A stretch of DNA of 64,000 bases from Ensifer sp. LC11. GTDB taxonomy: Bacteria > Pseudomonadota > Alphaproteobacteria > Rhizobiales > Rhizobiaceae. The position numbers were made by a program, and so were the translations under genes. Below the pieces are notes generated by a model. That model ran no database searches, was not told the origin of the DNA, and saw nothing but the letters and a program-made list of their open reading frames with translations. The stretch lies in contig NZ_MBSO01000010.1 in assembly GCF_001695835.1 (NCBI RefSeq), positions 84,853-148,852 of the forward strand, read 5' to 3'. Position 1 is the stretch's first letter. Each line of letters begins with the position of its first letter. Positions 39,743 to 47,954 of the stretch are shown piece by piece.

Positions 39743-39967
39743 ACCACCGCCCCTGCTCGCCCCAGCCAGGATGTCCCACGACGCGGGGTTTCCGTCAACT
39801 TGACCCATTTGCGCCGACGATGGGTGCCGAGCGGCAAGGCAAACGACATTGACAGCTCGCAATCGCGCTACCGGTATAGGACCGGTATAAATGCCAAAAC
39901 CGCTTCATACAGGCACATCACGGCGCAGCCGCCAATCGCGCAAAGCACTGAAGTTATTGGAGAATTT

Positions 39968-40044
39968 TGGTAGCGGAGGAGGGATTCGAACCCCCGACAC
40001 AAGGATTATGATTCCTCTGCTCTAACCTACTGAGCTACTCCGCC
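39968..40044 (-). tRNA. tRNA-Met (anticodon CAT), likely prophage attachment site
   Basis: The 77-nt cloverleaf with encoded CCA (39968-39970) reads GGCGGAGTAGCTCAGTAGGT at its 5' end. The anticodon loop ATCATAA gives CAT. A G-T first pair and a T arm with GGTTCGAATCC fit elongator tRNA-Met. Its 3' end points toward the prophage, so the phage probably integrated in this gene, keeping it intact. The matching left att copy would lie outside the window. Confidence 0.92.
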
Positions 40045-40179
40045 GGGTACCATGTCTAGGCTTCGAAGGGGAAGCCGTCTTGACTGGACGGGCGGCTTAT
40101 ACGGCTCGCTTCCGGCCAGTGTCAAGCCAAGTCTCCGGGAAAATGTGAAGTTTTCACAACAGCCCGGAAATCAAGGGCT

Positions 40180-41385
40180 TCAAGCGGCGGCAGGCGCCGA
40201 AAGCAGCGCCTTGAGTGCCGCTTCGGCGCTTGCTTCACGCTCCGATTTGCGAATGAAACCGCCGCCATAGACGCGCGCGTCCTCGCCGACGCCGGAATAA
40301 AGCGCGCAGGCCTGGCCGGGCGCGATACCGGCTTCGCCTTCGCCAAGCTCCACATAGATGCCCTCGTCGTCCATCGCGAGCACAGCCGGCGCCGGCTGGC
40401 GGGTGGAGCGCACCTTGGCGAAGCAGTCAAAGCCACGCGCGGCCGCCGCTTCGAGTTCCTCGTCGCCCAGCCAGTTGACGTCGCGCAGGTAGACGCGGCG
40501 CGTTTCCAGCGCTTCCTTGGGGCCGACGATAACCCGGCGCGAGCGGGCGTCGAGATAGACGACATAGAGCGGCTCGCCGGTGGCAATGCCGATGCCGCGG
40601 CGCTGGCCGATCGTGAAGTGCAGGATGCCTTCGTGGGTGCCGAGCACGCGACCGTCGAGATGCACGATCTCGCCCGAGAGCGCCGCGTTCGGCTTCAGCT
40701 TCGAGACGATGTCGCTGTATTTGCCCTGCGGCACGAAACAGATGTCCTGGCTGTCGGCCTTCTGGGCGACGACGAGGCCCATCTCCTCGGCAAACTTTCG
40801 CGTCTCGGCCTTGGAATAGCCGCCGAGCGGAAAGCGCAGATAGTCGATCTGCTCCTGGGTCGTGGCAAACAGGAAGTAGCTCTGATCGCGCTCGGCGTCG
40901 GTCGGCCGATAGAGCGCCCGCTGGCCGGCGTGGCGCGGGTTCGGGCTCGGGCGCGAGCGGATGTAATGGCCGGTTGCCAGCGCATCGGCGCCGAGCTCCT
41001 TGGCGGTCGCCAAGAGATCGGCAAACTTGACCGTCTGGTTGCAGGCAACGCAGGGGATCGGCGTCTCGCCGGCGATGTAGCTTTCGGCGAAGGGATTGAT
41101 CACCGTTTCGCGGAAGCGCGCTTCGTAGTCGAGCACGTAGTGCGGAATGCCGAGCGTTTCGCAGACGCGGCGGGCATCGTCGATGTCCTGGCCGGCGCAG
41201 CAGGAGCCGGCACGGTGAACGGCAGCACCATGATCGTAAAGCTGCAGCGTGATACCGAGAACGTCATAGCCCTCGCGTTTGAGCAGCCCGGCGACCACGG
41301 AACTGTCGACGCCGCCGGACATGGCGACGACGACACGCGTATCTTCGGGCTTGCGGTCAAAATCGAGACTGTTCACGGGATCCAA
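40180..41385 (-). CDS. mnmA: tRNA-specific 2-thiouridylase MnmA
   Basis: The 401-aa enzyme has the PP-loop [17 protein letters not shown] at about residues 19-35, the first catalytic Cys in [10 protein letters not shown], and the second in [12 protein letters not shown]. It makes the s2 modification at wobble uridine 34 of tRNA-Lys, -Glu and -Gln. The C-terminal beta-barrel domain is present. It lies directly beyond the tRNA-Met gene and is the first ordinary chromosomal gene. Confidence 0.95.
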   Translation of the reverse strand: MDPVNSLDFDRKPEDTRVVVAMSGGVDSSVVAGLLKREGYDVLGITLQLYDHGAAVHRAGSCCAGQDIDDARRVCETLGIPHYVLDYEARFRETVINPFAESYIAGETPIPCVACNQTVKFADLLATAKELGADALATGHYIRSRPSPNPRHAGQRALYRPTDAERDQSYFLFATTQEQIDYLRFPLGGYSKAETRKFAEEMGLVVAQKADSQDICFVPQGKYSDIVSKLKPNAALSGEIVHLDGRVLGTHEGILHFTIGQRRGIGIATGEPLYVVYLDARSRRVIVGPKEALETRRVYLRDVNWLGDEELEAAAARGFDCFAKVRSTRQPAPAVLAMDDEGIYVELGEGEAGIAPGQACALYSGVGEDARVYGGGFIRKSEREASAEAALKALLSAPAAA

Positions 41386-41615
41386 TCCGGCCTTCGGGGC
41401 GGCGACCTATGTCGCCTGCCCTGTTTCACGCTTCATGCGATGCTTTGCCGAGGTACCCTCGGCCCAAGGCATCTACGGCTCCACGGCGTCCGGCATCCAA
41501 TCGGATGCGCTAAGCTCGCCGCAGGACTTTCAGTTCCGCGACATATAGAAACTTGTCCGTCCGGCGGCAAGGCCGGCCGCCGAGGCTCGCGCGCGGCAAT
41601 TGAACCTCGAAGGCC

Positions 41616-42365
41616 TCAGATCAGCTTCAGCCGCATGGCGCGGGCGATCGCCTGCATGCGGTTGACGGCGTCCAGCTTGCGCGTCGCGCTCTTGAAGTAG
41701 CTGCTGACCGTATAGGTCGAAATGCCCAGGATGATGGCGATCTCGTCGCTGCTCTTGCCGGCGGCGGCCCAGCGCAGACACTCGACCTCACGGCTCGACA
41801 GTCTTTCGCGCGCCGAATTGCCAGTGTCGAACGTACGCTCCAGGCACTCAAAGAGCTGGACCAGCGTCAGGTAGAGCGTGGCGCATTCGACGCCTGCGGG
41901 TGCTTCGCGGCGACCGGACAGCATGGCAATGAAGGGATCACCGGAGCTCGTGTGCAGGAGCACCGCGAAATGGCGCCCCATCTCCGGATGGGCGAGCAGG
42001 CGGTGGACCATGGCCTCGTCCGCCGGCTTGGCCGCAGTATCCAGCAGTTCGGGCCCACCGGTAACCGGCAGCTTGGTATAACGCAACTTTTCGACGAGCA
42101 CGCTCGACTGGAAAGTCTCGCAGGCGTCATACTGTCTTACAAGCTCGGACGGCCAGTTGCTTAAGACCAGCCGCTCGGAGAAACGCTGCTGCTCGGCGAG
42201 CGGCATGCGTGCGATCATGAAATGGCCGAAACCATAGCGCGCGATCAGCCGCCGCATGAGATGCAGAAGCTCGTATTCAGTGCGGACGGCGGCCGTATCG
42301 ATCTCCGAAAACATCTCCACCGTTTCAGCCTCACGCAGCAAGGCCGTTTCATGCGATTCCTTCAT
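41616..42365 (-). CDS. LuxR-family transcriptional regulator
   Basis: The 249-aa protein ends in a LuxR-type HTH (SSREVECLRWAAAGKSSDEIAIILGISTYTVSSYFKSATRKLDAVNRMQAIARAM, about residues 190-245). The N-terminal 170 residues match the position of an autoinducer-binding domain. No luxI gene is nearby, so it is a solo regulator. An inverted repeat (42422-42440) lies 57 bp upstream of its start and may be its operator. Confidence 0.85.
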   Translation of the reverse strand: MKESHETALLREAETVEMFSEIDTAAVRTEYELLHLMRRLIARYGFGHFMIARMPLAEQQRFSERLVLSNWPSELVRQYDACETFQSSVLVEKLRYTKLPVTGGPELLDTAAKPADEAMVHRLLAHPEMGRHFAVLLHTSSGDPFIAMLSGRREAPAGVECATLYLTLVQLFECLERTFDTGNSARERLSSREVECLRWAAAGKSSDEIAIILGISTYTVSSYFKSATRKLDAVNRMQAIARAMRLKLI

Positions 42366-42844
42366 CTGCGATCACCACATCCCCCGGCGCCACCGCGCCC
42401 GGTCGAGAGAATACAAATAACGCTCCACATTATCTGGAGCATGAATTTCACCCGGCAACCGAAATAAAACTGCCCTTCCCGGCCTGTCCGCGCAAGAAAC
42501 GGGTCCGGTTGTGAAAACTATGACGATGCACCAAGGATAAATGCGGGAGCGCACACACGACGCTCATCCTTATTTCGACGCCTCGTTACCAAAAATTTTA
42601 GTTAAAGTGAAATGTGGTATTTGCATGGCTCCCATGTAAATTCCGGGAGAATCCAGGCTGTTCTGAAAAGAATCCACAAGGTGGGCCGCAGTACCCTTAA
42701 GATTTCACGGGCGCTGCAACGCCCAATACGCTCTGCGGAAGTGTCTCAAATTATGAGCAAATTGTTACTTGCTGCTTAGGCAAATGTTAAATGTGGCAGG
42801 CTAAGGTCACGGTCATATGGTCTTGAGTTTGTGTAGAGAGTCCC
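42366..42844. other. Divergent intergenic region between the LuxR-type gene and sciP
   Basis: This 479-bp gap carries the 19-bp inverted repeat at 42422, two GAATC (GANTC) sites at 42649-42653 and 42670-42674, and AT-rich stretches (TTTTAGTTAAAG, AAATGTTAAATG). No protein-coding gene is supported in it. It presumably holds both promoters. Confidence 0.6.
42422..42440. promoter_or_regulatory. Inverted repeat, possible lux-box-like operator
   Basis: GCTCCACATTATCTGGAGC has 6-base perfect arms (GCTCCA/TGGAGC) around CATTATC. It lies upstream of the LuxR-type gene. Confidence 0.5.
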
Positions 42845-43120
42845 ATGACCGAAATGATGCGACCACGCGTAAAATATGTCATCGGCCCCGATGGCAGCCC
42901 TCTGACGATTGCGGATCTGCCGCCGGCCAATACCCGGCGCTGGGTGATCCGCAGGAAGGCAGAGGTTGTTGCCGCCGTGCGCGGTGGCCTGTTGAGCCTT
43001 GAGGAGGCGTGCGAACGCTATACCCTCACCGTCGAGGAGTTTCTCTCCTGGCAGTCCTCGATCAATGATCATGGTCTGGCCGGTCTGCGCACCACCCGCA
43101 TCCAGCAATATCGCCACTAG
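42845..43120 (+). CDS. sciP: SciP, CtrA inhibitor (DUF1153)
   Basis: The 91-aa product matches the DUF1153/SciP family: RVKYVIGPDGSPLTIADLPPANTRRWVIRRKAEVVAAVRGGLLSLEEACERYTLTVEEFLSWQ, with a Trp-Val-x-Arg-Arg entry to the HTH. In Caulobacter, SciP binds CtrA and prevents activation of CtrA-dependent promoters. It lies about 1.8 kb from ctrA. The start follows a GAGAGTCCC context. Confidence 0.9.
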   Translation: MTEMMRPRVKYVIGPDGSPLTIADLPPANTRRWVIRRKAEVVAAVRGGLLSLEEACERYTLTVEEFLSWQSSINDHGLAGLRTTRIQQYRH

Positions 43121-43326
43121 TTTTGCCCATTGCAGGGCCATAGGTCGAGCGGCGGCTCCGGGAATCCCCGGCGCCGCCGCCGTCGTTTTGGCCGCGTGGC
43201 GAAGTCGGGATTGGCACGTTTTTACGAACAGTCCGTCTTCCGGCGACATCGCATCAGCCGATTCCGATTTGCGGCAATCTGGGCTAGCTTCTCGGAAACG
43301 GAAACTGCTCTTCAAGGAATGTCGTC

Positions 43327-43608
43327 ATGGAAATCGCACACGAGGAAACGGGATCGCACGGACGCTACTCGGCGGTCGTCGAGGGCCATACGGGGGAGAT
43401 GACCTATTCCAGATCCTCGCCGAAACTGGTCATCATCGACCATACGCTCGTTCCCGATGCGCTTCGCGGCAAGGGCGTCGGCCAGGCTCTCGCCAAACAC
43501 GCGATCGAGGATGCCCGCAAGGGTGGCTGGAAAATCATCCCGCTCTGCCCCTTCATGAAGGCACAGGTCATGCGGCACCCCGAATGGCAGGATGTCATCC
43601 AGGCGTAA
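43327..43608 (+). CDS. Small GNAT-fold acetyltransferase (YjdJ-like)
   Basis: The 93-aa protein has the short GNAT core LVIIDHTLVPDALRGKGVGQALAKHAIEDARKGGWKIIPLCPFMKA, with the acetyl-CoA pyrophosphate loop R-G-x-G-x-G/A. Members are one-domain N-acetyltransferases of unknown substrate. AAGGAATGTCGTC precedes the ATG; a strong terminator follows. Confidence 0.85.
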   Translation: MEIAHEETGSHGRYSAVVEGHTGEMTYSRSSPKLVIIDHTLVPDALRGKGVGQALAKHAIEDARKGGWKIIPLCPFMKAQVMRHPEWQDVIQA

Positions 43609-43652
43609 ACGCGTCCGAGACCTCACAAACCTGTCCCGCACCTTAAAACGAC

Positions 43653-43692
43653 GAGACCCGCCCGATTGCCGAGGCATCGGGCGGGTCTCTTC
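43653..43692 (+). terminator. Rho-independent terminator
   Basis: GAGACCCGCCCGAT and ATCGGGCGGGTCTC form a 14-bp stem around TGCCGAGGC, followed by TTCGTCTT. It closes the GNAT gene; the rest of the 43609-43889 gap shows no gene. Confidence 0.75.
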
Positions 43693-43889
43693 GTCTTGTC
43701 ACGATCGTGCCGGATCGGATCATGCCAAGCGCATGACCCGACAGGAATGGAAACATCTGCTCCGAAACGGCTATCCGCCTGCCCCACGAACAGATCCTCG
43801 GCGCCGGAAGCGACCCCAGAGGAAAAATCGTTCGTCAGATCAAAACGTTACGATCCGCCACGCCCTATCGAGGCGCAGGAGCCGCAGCC

Positions 43890-44240
43890 TTATGCCCGCA
43901 GGCGGGTCGATGTGTCTCGCTCTTCGAGGGCCGCCGCCTTTGCGTATTCGGCCTGCACTTCTTCGAGCGCGAGTTCGGCAGCATCCTGCTGCGTCTTCAG
44001 TTCACGAATGGAGACCTGAAGATTGTCGGCTCTTTGACGTGCGGCCTTGGCGAAGGTGGGATAGGCGAAGTGCTGGGGATCGGTGATGCCCGACTTCTTT
44101 TCCTCGAAAATAATCTGATTTTCCAGATCCTTGGTCATTCGTTCGAACTCAGCCATCATCATCTGAAGCTGGTTCAGCTGACGCTGCTTCTCCCGGACCT
44201 GAAATTCCTTCAGGCGGACAAGGCTCTCACGTGCTTTCAT
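43890..44240 (-). CDS. fliJ: Flagellar FliJ-like protein
   Basis: The start is ATG 44240 after GGGAGTATTGCGT. The 116-aa product is nearly all coiled coil (RLKEFQVREKQRQLNQLQMMMAEFERMTKDLENQI ... LQVSIRELKTQQDAAELALEEVQAEY). This is the FliJ pattern: a chaperone of the flagellar export gate acting with FliI. Its location beside ctrA is conserved in alphaproteobacteria, which is the main support. Confidence 0.8.
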   Translation of the reverse strand: MKARESLVRLKEFQVREKQRQLNQLQMMMAEFERMTKDLENQIIFEEKKSGITDPQHFAYPTFAKAARQRADNLQVSIRELKTQQDAAELALEEVQAEYAKAAALEERDTSTRLRA

Positions 44241-44246
44241 ACGCAA

Positions 44247-44681
44247 TACTCCCGTGGATAACGAGACCCCGGTTACTGATTTGGCCCGCGAGCCGGCCCG
44301 AACAGGGCCGGAAACGAAAAATCTTCAGCGATATTAACAAATGCCTACCGCTGGTAACCTTTCGTTTACGGGCATCGTTAATCATAGGCGTGATGATTTA
44401 AGGCTCCGTAAATACTGAGGCACGAAATGTGACTGCCCGGCATTAACGAGTCAGAAGAGTCAGATAGCGGCATTTCCTCATCTTTCACATGAGAACGGCC
44501 GTTCTGGATTCACGTTTGAAATCAGGAGACTGCTAAAAATATTTAACAATCTCGATACACCTTGCCAGAGGGAATCAGAATTTGTTAACCATTTGGTGGC
44601 AGCCTCCAAATCAGGCAACGACTGGATCCGTATCGCGTAAGGGGGCCACGAAAACCTTGGGCGGCGGAAAAGGGGAAGAAT
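44247..44681 (+). promoter_or_regulatory. ctrA upstream regulatory region with GANTC and CtrA-type sites
   Basis: The 435-bp gap upstream of ctrA holds four GANTC sites (44448-44452, 44457-44461, 44507-44511, 44572-44576), the target of the cell-cycle methyltransferase CcrM. A CtrA-type TTAACCAT lies at 44585-44592, plus TTAACA and GTTAAT elements elsewhere. This matches the multi-promoter, methylation-sensitive and autoregulated ctrA control known in related bacteria. The exact starts are not visible. Confidence 0.7.
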
Positions 44682-45383
44682 ATGCGGGTTCTACTAATTG
44701 AAGACGATAGTGCAACGGCTCAGAGCATTGAGCTGATGCTCAAGTCCGAGAGTTTCAATGTCTACACCACCGACCTCGGTGAAGAAGGCGTCGATCTCGG
44801 CAAACTTTATGACTACGACATCATCCTTCTCGACCTCAACCTGCCGGACATGTCCGGTTATGAAGTCTTGAGAACACTGCGCCTTTCCAAGGTGAAGACC
44901 CCGATCCTCATTCTCTCCGGCATGGCCGGAATTGAAGACAAGGTTCGGGGCCTCGGCTTCGGCGCCGACGACTACATGACCAAGCCGTTCCACAAGGACG
45001 AACTGGTCGCCCGCATCCATGCGATCGTCCGTCGTTCCAAGGGTCACGCCCAGTCGGTCATCTCGACCGGCGAGCTGATCGTCAATCTCGATGCCAAGAC
45101 GGTGGAAGTCGGCGGACAGCGTGTCCACCTCACCGGCAAGGAATACCAGATGCTCGAGCTGCTCTCGCTGCGCAAGGGCACGACGCTCACCAAGGAGATG
45201 TTCCTCAACCATCTCTATGGCGGCATGGATGAGCCGGAACTGAAGATCATCGACGTCTTCATCTGCAAGCTGCGCAAGAAGCTGGCTAATGCCGCCGGCG
45301 GCGCCAACTACATCGAGACCGTCTGGGGCCGCGGCTACGTGCTGCGCGAGCCCGATGGTGCCGAATACGCCGAAACTGCCTGA
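44682..45383 (+). CDS. ctrA: Cell-cycle response regulator CtrA
   Basis: The 233-aa regulator has a receiver with D8/D9, phospho-acceptor D51 ([14 protein letters not shown]) and the TKPF Lys. An OmpR-type winged HTH follows ([52 protein letters not shown]). CtrA controls replication origin firing and many division and flagellar genes. The C-terminus ends in AEYAETA, an Ala-containing tail that in the family is a ClpXP degradation signal. Partners nearby are SciP and ChpT. Confidence 0.98.
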   Translation: MRVLLIEDDSATAQSIELMLKSESFNVYTTDLGEEGVDLGKLYDYDIILLDLNLPDMSGYEVLRTLRLSKVKTPILILSGMAGIEDKVRGLGFGADDYMTKPFHKDELVARIHAIVRRSKGHAQSVISTGELIVNLDAKTVEVGGQRVHLTGKEYQMLELLSLRKGTTLTKEMFLNHLYGGMDEPELKIIDVFICKLRKKLANAAGGANYIETVWGRGYVLREPDGAEYAETA

Positions 45384-45442
45384 TTTCCCGTCAGGGCTTG
45401 CACCGATCCCGCATGATGCGGGCCCTAAAACGAAAGTATCGC

Positions 45443-45470
45443 AAAACCCGCCCGAAAGGCGGGTTTTTGT
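45443..45470 (+). terminator. ctrA terminator
   Basis: AAAACCCGCC and GGCGGGTTTTT pair around CGAAA, 60 bp after the ctrA stop. The rest of the gap to 45662 holds only a second, minus-strand terminator. Confidence 0.85.
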
Positions 45471-45602
45471 TTTGGAAGCGCTCCCGAGCGGGCGCTCCGG
45501 TTCGCAATCACGCTCAAGCTCAATCGAACGTCAGGGAGCAACGCCCCTCCCCCGCCACCAGGGATTACGCGGCGCGCCCGACAGCGACCACGGAACAGAC
45601 AA

Positions 45603-45630
45603 CAAAAAAGCCGAGGCAAACGCCACGGCT
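45603..45630 (-). terminator. Terminator for the receiver-domain gene
   Basis: On the minus strand AGCCGTGGC and GCCTCGGCT pair (one mismatch) around GTTT, followed by TTTTTTG. Confidence 0.7.
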
Positions 45631-45662
45631 CCTATCACTTTAGCGGATCAAGTGATGGCGGC

Positions 45663-46025
45663 TCATGCCGCCATGGACTGGCTCGCGAAGACACTGGTCA
45701 GGATCTTGCGGTCGAAAGGTTTCAGCAGGAAATCGTCGGCTCCGGCCCGCTTTCCGGCCATCATCTTCTTCAGATCCGCTTCGACGACGCAATAATAGAT
45801 CCGCACGGATGCGCCGTTCGGCAGCCGGCGAATATTGCCGATGAGATCAAGTGCGCCGTCCAACCCGGCGTCGATGATCAGGATGTTCGGCAGTTCGGCT
45901 TCGCAGCGCACCAGTGCCTCCAGGCCGCTCGACGCCTCGTAGACCAGGAAGCCCATGCCGGAAAGGATACGTTTTCCAACTTTCCTGACGACATCCGAGC
46001 CGTCGGCAATCATCAAGCGCCGCAT
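45663..46025 (-). CDS. Single-domain response regulator, degenerate acidic pocket
   Basis: The start is ATG 46025 after AAGGGAG; a TTG two codons upstream is less likely. The 120-aa receiver keeps the phospho-acceptor Asp52 (NILIIDAGLDG) and the switch Lys in LLKPFD. It shows only one acidic residue (D8, followed by Gly) in place of the normal acidic pair. There is no output domain. It lies between ctrA and chpT, so it may work with the CtrA phosphorelay, possibly as a phosphate sink or ClpXP adaptor-like protein. Confidence 0.75.
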   Translation of the reverse strand: MRRLMIADGSDVVRKVGKRILSGMGFLVYEASSGLEALVRCEAELPNILIIDAGLDGALDLIGNIRRLPNGASVRIYYCVVEADLKKMMAGKRAGADDFLLKPFDRKILTSVFASQSMAA

Positions 46026-46284
46026 GTCCAACTCCCTTCGCTACTTACCTATACGCGTACTCGTAGCCTTAAAACAACTCTATACAAATTTGGCAAAGAT
46101 TTCGTTACGGAGCTTGCTTAACGAAGCTTTTTCCATCGAAGCCAAGCAATTGAAAGAATTTAGCTTTTTCTAGACAGGAGAGAAATAAAACTGAGGTCCT
46201 GGCACGGCTTTGCGCCCGGTGCGATGGCACCGGGCGGCCGAAAAGACGGAAACAGCAGTGTGGCTTGCGCCGCCTGATAAAACC
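46026..46284. other. Intergenic region between the receiver gene and chpT
   Basis: This AT-rich stretch contains the receiver promoter area, an AGCTT/AAGCT hairpin followed by T5 (about 46111-46129) and a GCCCGGTGC/GCACCGGGC hairpin (about 46212-46233) downstream of chpT. No gene is supported. Confidence 0.45.
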
Positions 46285-46929
46285 TCAGGCTGCAAAGCGG
46301 GCCGTGAAGATGATTTCCTCGCCGGTCGAGGCAACCGCGATTTCCATGCCCGCTTCCTCGCCGAGAAGCACGGTGTAGTAGGGCTGGATCGAATGGGCGT
46401 CGACCGCTTCCTCCGGCGTGCCGGAGAGAAGTTCCACCAGCCTCGGAGGCACGCGCATCATGCGGCCCTTTGCAACCAGGGTGAACACGGCATCGAGTTC
46501 AGGATTTTCCAGCGTAACGTCGATAGAGCCGCCACGCGGAATGGCACCATAGGCGATGAGGAAGAGGTTCAGGAGCAGCTTGACCCTGTTCTTGGCAATG
46601 ATCGCACGGGGTCCGTGCCAGTTGACCTCGGTCTTCTTCTCGGCAGCGGCAAAGTCCTTGGCCGCCTTTTCCGCTTCGCCGGTATCGATCGACGCACCGA
46701 CCGAGCCCGACGCGCCGAAGGCAAGGCGTGCAAATTTCAGGCGGACCGATGCGTTAAGGGCGCTGGTCCGGATCAAGTCCATCGCATCGGCATCGGCTCC
46801 GCCCTCGTCGAGCAGTTCCAGGCCGTTGTTGATGGCGCCGACCGGGGAGATGATGTCGTGACAAACCCGGCTGCACAGAAGCGCGGCCAGATCGGGTCCC
46901 GTCAGTGTCAGGTTCGGATTCGTTGCCAT
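46285..46929 (-). CDS. chpT: Histidine phosphotransferase ChpT
   Basis: The start is ATG 46929 after AAGGAACTAAG. The 214-aa protein has a DHp-type helix pair with phospho-acceptor His24 in CSRVCHDIISPVGAINNGLELL, and a degenerate ATPase-like domain after it (NRVKLLLNLFLIAYGAIPRGGSIDVTLEN). ChpT passes phosphate from CckA to CtrA and CpdR. Its place near ctrA is consistent. Confidence 0.9.
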   Translation of the reverse strand: MATNPNLTLTGPDLAALLCSRVCHDIISPVGAINNGLELLDEGGADADAMDLIRTSALNASVRLKFARLAFGASGSVGASIDTGEAEKAAKDFAAAEKKTEVNWHGPRAIIAKNRVKLLLNLFLIAYGAIPRGGSIDVTLENPELDAVFTLVAKGRMMRVPPRLVELLSGTPEEAVDAHSIQPYYTVLLGEEAGMEIAVASTGEEIIFTARFAA

Positions 46930-47204
46930 CTTAGTTCCTTGTTTGGTTCCGCCGGCCCATTGCCCCGAGCACGCGCCGTGGTGACGGCGGTAAAGCCTCA
47001 CGCAGGAAGACGCAAGTCATGAGCTGCCCGGCGCAGCCGTTCATCAGTGGAACATAATGACACCACATTTGGTAAACCGATTGTTAAGACCATCGGTTCA
47101 AATTGCACGGAATTGGTCGAGACCCGAACGGGCCGCACAGTGATCTGACTGGCGGCCACTGCAAACCCGCAAGCGAGCAATTTTCGCGCCTGACGGAGGA
47201 TACG

Positions 47205-47795
47205 ATGCATCAGATCATGAAGGCAGCCGTAACGGCTGGCCGTGTTGTCCTGGCCACGATGGTTCTGGTCGCCGGCGCGTTTTCGTCCGCGCACGCCCAG
47301 TCCGCCAACAACAACCAATACACCATGCAGGAAATCGTTGATGCCGGTCACGGCTTCTTCGGGGAGACGTCGGGCGGCCTGGCGAAAGTCGTCGAACGCG
47401 CCTTCGAGCGGTACGGCCTGCCGAATGGCTACATCCTCGGACAGGAAGGTTCGGGCGCCTTTATCGCCGGGCTGACCTATGGCGAAGGCGAGCTCAACAC
47501 CAAGAATGCCGGACAGCATAACGTCTTCTGGCAGGGCCCATCGCTCGGCATCGACTGGGGCGGTCAGGGCAGCCGCGCCATGATGCTCGTCTACAATCTG
47601 CCAAGCGTACCGGCGCTCTACAAGCGCTTCGGCGGCGTTTCCGGTTCGGCCTATGTGGTCGCCGGCGTCGGCATGACGGTGCTCACCGACGAAAAGATCG
47701 TCGTGGTGCCGATCCGCACCGGTATCGGTGCGCGGCTCGGGATCAATGTCGGCTACCTCAAGATGACCCAGAACCCCACCTGGAACCCCTTCTGA
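47205..47795 (+). CDS. Exported DUF1134 protein, 196 aa
   Basis: The start is ATG 47205 directly after GGAGGATACG. A signal peptide (VVLATMVLVAGAFSSAHAQ) is cut after HAQ or nearby. The mature part fits DUF1134: TMQEIVDAGHGFFGETSGGLAKVVERAFERYG, FGGVSGSAYVVAGVGMTVL, and GARLGINVGYLKMTQ. It is a conserved alphaproteobacterial envelope protein of unknown role, possibly membrane-associated through its Gly-rich segments. It is divergent from chpT. Confidence 0.85.
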   Translation: MHQIMKAAVTAGRVVLATMVLVAGAFSSAHAQSANNNQYTMQEIVDAGHGFFGETSGGLAKVVERAFERYGLPNGYILGQEGSGAFIAGLTYGEGELNTKNAGQHNVFWQGPSLGIDWGGQGSRAMMLVYNLPSVPALYKRFGGVSGSAYVVAGVGMTVLTDEKIVVVPIRTGIGARLGINVGYLKMTQNPTWNPF

Positions 47796-47954
47796 GACCA
47801 TTGCCGGATCAGCGCCAAGCAAAATCCGGCGCCATAGACTTGCAGTGCACGAAACGTCATGTTTAGTGCAAGGAAGCGGAAGATGGAGCGCCTGCCGTGC
47901 CCATGTGGCTGGGCAGGCGGTTCGATTCCGGTCCAGTTTTGAAACGGCCAGCTC

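Noticed and set aside
43249..43262. ATCAGCCGATTC resembling the 3' part of the late motif
   Set aside because: It lacks the GGGTCTC core and lies in chromosomal DNA, so it is chance.
43592..44086. Long plus-strand frame across the region of fliJ
   Set aside because: It is a frame opposite the FliJ coiled coil and a terminator; its composition is only Arg-rich GC-shadow sequence.
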